From positions 1 to 5,050 of the forward strand of contig JAVEEJ010000074.1 of assembly GCA_030840515.1 (NCBI GenBank): DNA of 5,050 bases, given 5' to 3'. Both the position numbers and the translations under genes were made by a program. Shown piece after piece: positions 4,677 to 5,050 of this stretch (position 1 is the stretch's first letter; every line of letters begins with the position of its first letter). This DNA is from Frankiaceae bacterium. Its GTDB lineage: Bacteria > Actinomycetota > Actinomycetes > JAVEEJ01. Below the pieces are notes generated by a model that had not been told where the DNA came from, did not search any database, and worked only from the letters and a program-made list of their open reading frames with translations.

Positions 4677-5050
4677 TTGAGCGCGACCGCGGACTCCGCG
4701 GAGGGGCAGCGCAGCGCGGCCGCGAGGCTGGGGCTGCGTCCGGGCCACGTCGTGCTCGAGATGGGCTACGACGACGACTGCGACGACGAGCTGCGCGCGG
4801 CCATCGTCACTGCCACGGGCAACGAGCTGGTGGACGAGGACTACGACGACGTCGTGGACGCGGTGCTGCTGTGGTGGCGCGACGATGACGGTGATCTGGT
4901 GGACGCGCTCGTCGACTCCCTGACCGTTCTCGCTTCGGGCGGGTTCATCTGGGTGCTGTCACCGAAGGCGGGACGGGTCGGGCACGTCGAGCCCAGTGAC
5001 ATCGGGGAGGCCGCGCCGACCGCGGGCCTGTCGCAGACCTCGAGCGTCAG
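4677..5050 (+). CDS. DUF3052 family protein, C-terminus cut by window edge
   Basis: The first 124 residues are present; family members run to about 140, so only a short tail is missing. The frame matches the actinobacterial DUF3052 family (the Rv2239c type in Mycobacterium tuberculosis, from memory). Landmarks are ARLGLRPGHVVLEMGYDDD (residues 16-34), DELRAAI (37-43), ELVDEDYDDVVDAVLLWWRD (50-69), DGDLVDALVDSL (71-82), GGFIWVLSPKAG (88-99), HVEPSDIGEAAPTAGLSQTS (103-122). It is small, very acidic and probably cytoplasmic. Its function is unknown. Relatives sit beside aceE and an AhpE-type peroxiredoxin gene, so a peroxiredoxin gene may lie just right of this window. The TTG start follows GGAGGGG with a 5-nt gap, and the frame shows no interruption. 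Confidence 0.92.
   Translation, partial: MSATADSAEGQRSAAARLGLRPGHVVLEMGYDDDCDDELRAAIVTATGNELVDEDYDDVVDAVLLWWRDDDGDLVDALVDSLTVLASGGFIWVLSPKAGRVGHVEPSDIGEAAPTAGLSQTSSV

Overview
The window comes from a high-GC (about 70% by eye) Gram-positive bacterium, almost certainly an actinomycete. The signs are strong G/C bias at third codon positions, GTG and TTG starts, the homodimeric actinobacterial AceE, and a DUF3052 protein, which is an actinobacterial family. The gene set would fit a Nocardioidaceae-like lineage, but that placement is an inference.

Layout: (1) 1-811, minus strand, is the N-terminal 270 residues of pyruvate dehydrogenase E1 (aceE), which runs off the left edge. (2) A 95-bp divergent intergenic region follows, with a small inverted repeat exactly at its midpoint. 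(3) 907-1320, plus strand, is a YjbQ/UPF0047 protein (thiamine-phosphate-synthase-like). (4) 1430-1888, plus strand, is a SnoaL/ester-cyclase-like NTF2-fold protein. (5) A strong compound stem-loop at 1903-1957 separates it from the convergent minus-strand genes. (6) 2675-3253 and 1971-2645, minus strand, form a two-gene unit: a CsbD-like domain fused to a long charged coiled coil, then a second coiled-coil protein of the type often mislabelled 'IF2 family translation initiation factor'. A 16-bp tandem repeat (about 3.5 copies) and a nine-codon leader frame lie just upstream. (7) 3472-4629, minus strand, is a cation diffusion facilitator (Zn/Cd/Co-type efflux) with a His-rich N-terminus. (8) 4677-5050, plus strand, is a DUF3052 protein that runs off the right edge.

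aceE and the DUF3052 gene are close, divergently oriented neighbours in other actinobacteria (from memory). Here they keep that orientation but are separated by about 3.9 kb. The genes between them look like an accessory cassette: possible cofactor supply or repair (YjbQ), an unassigned NTF2-fold enzyme, a stress-type coiled-coil pair and a metal exporter. No mobile element, tRNA, rRNA or CRISPR array was seen. No gene-free stretch exceeds 300 bp; the longest is 218 bp, at 3254-3471.
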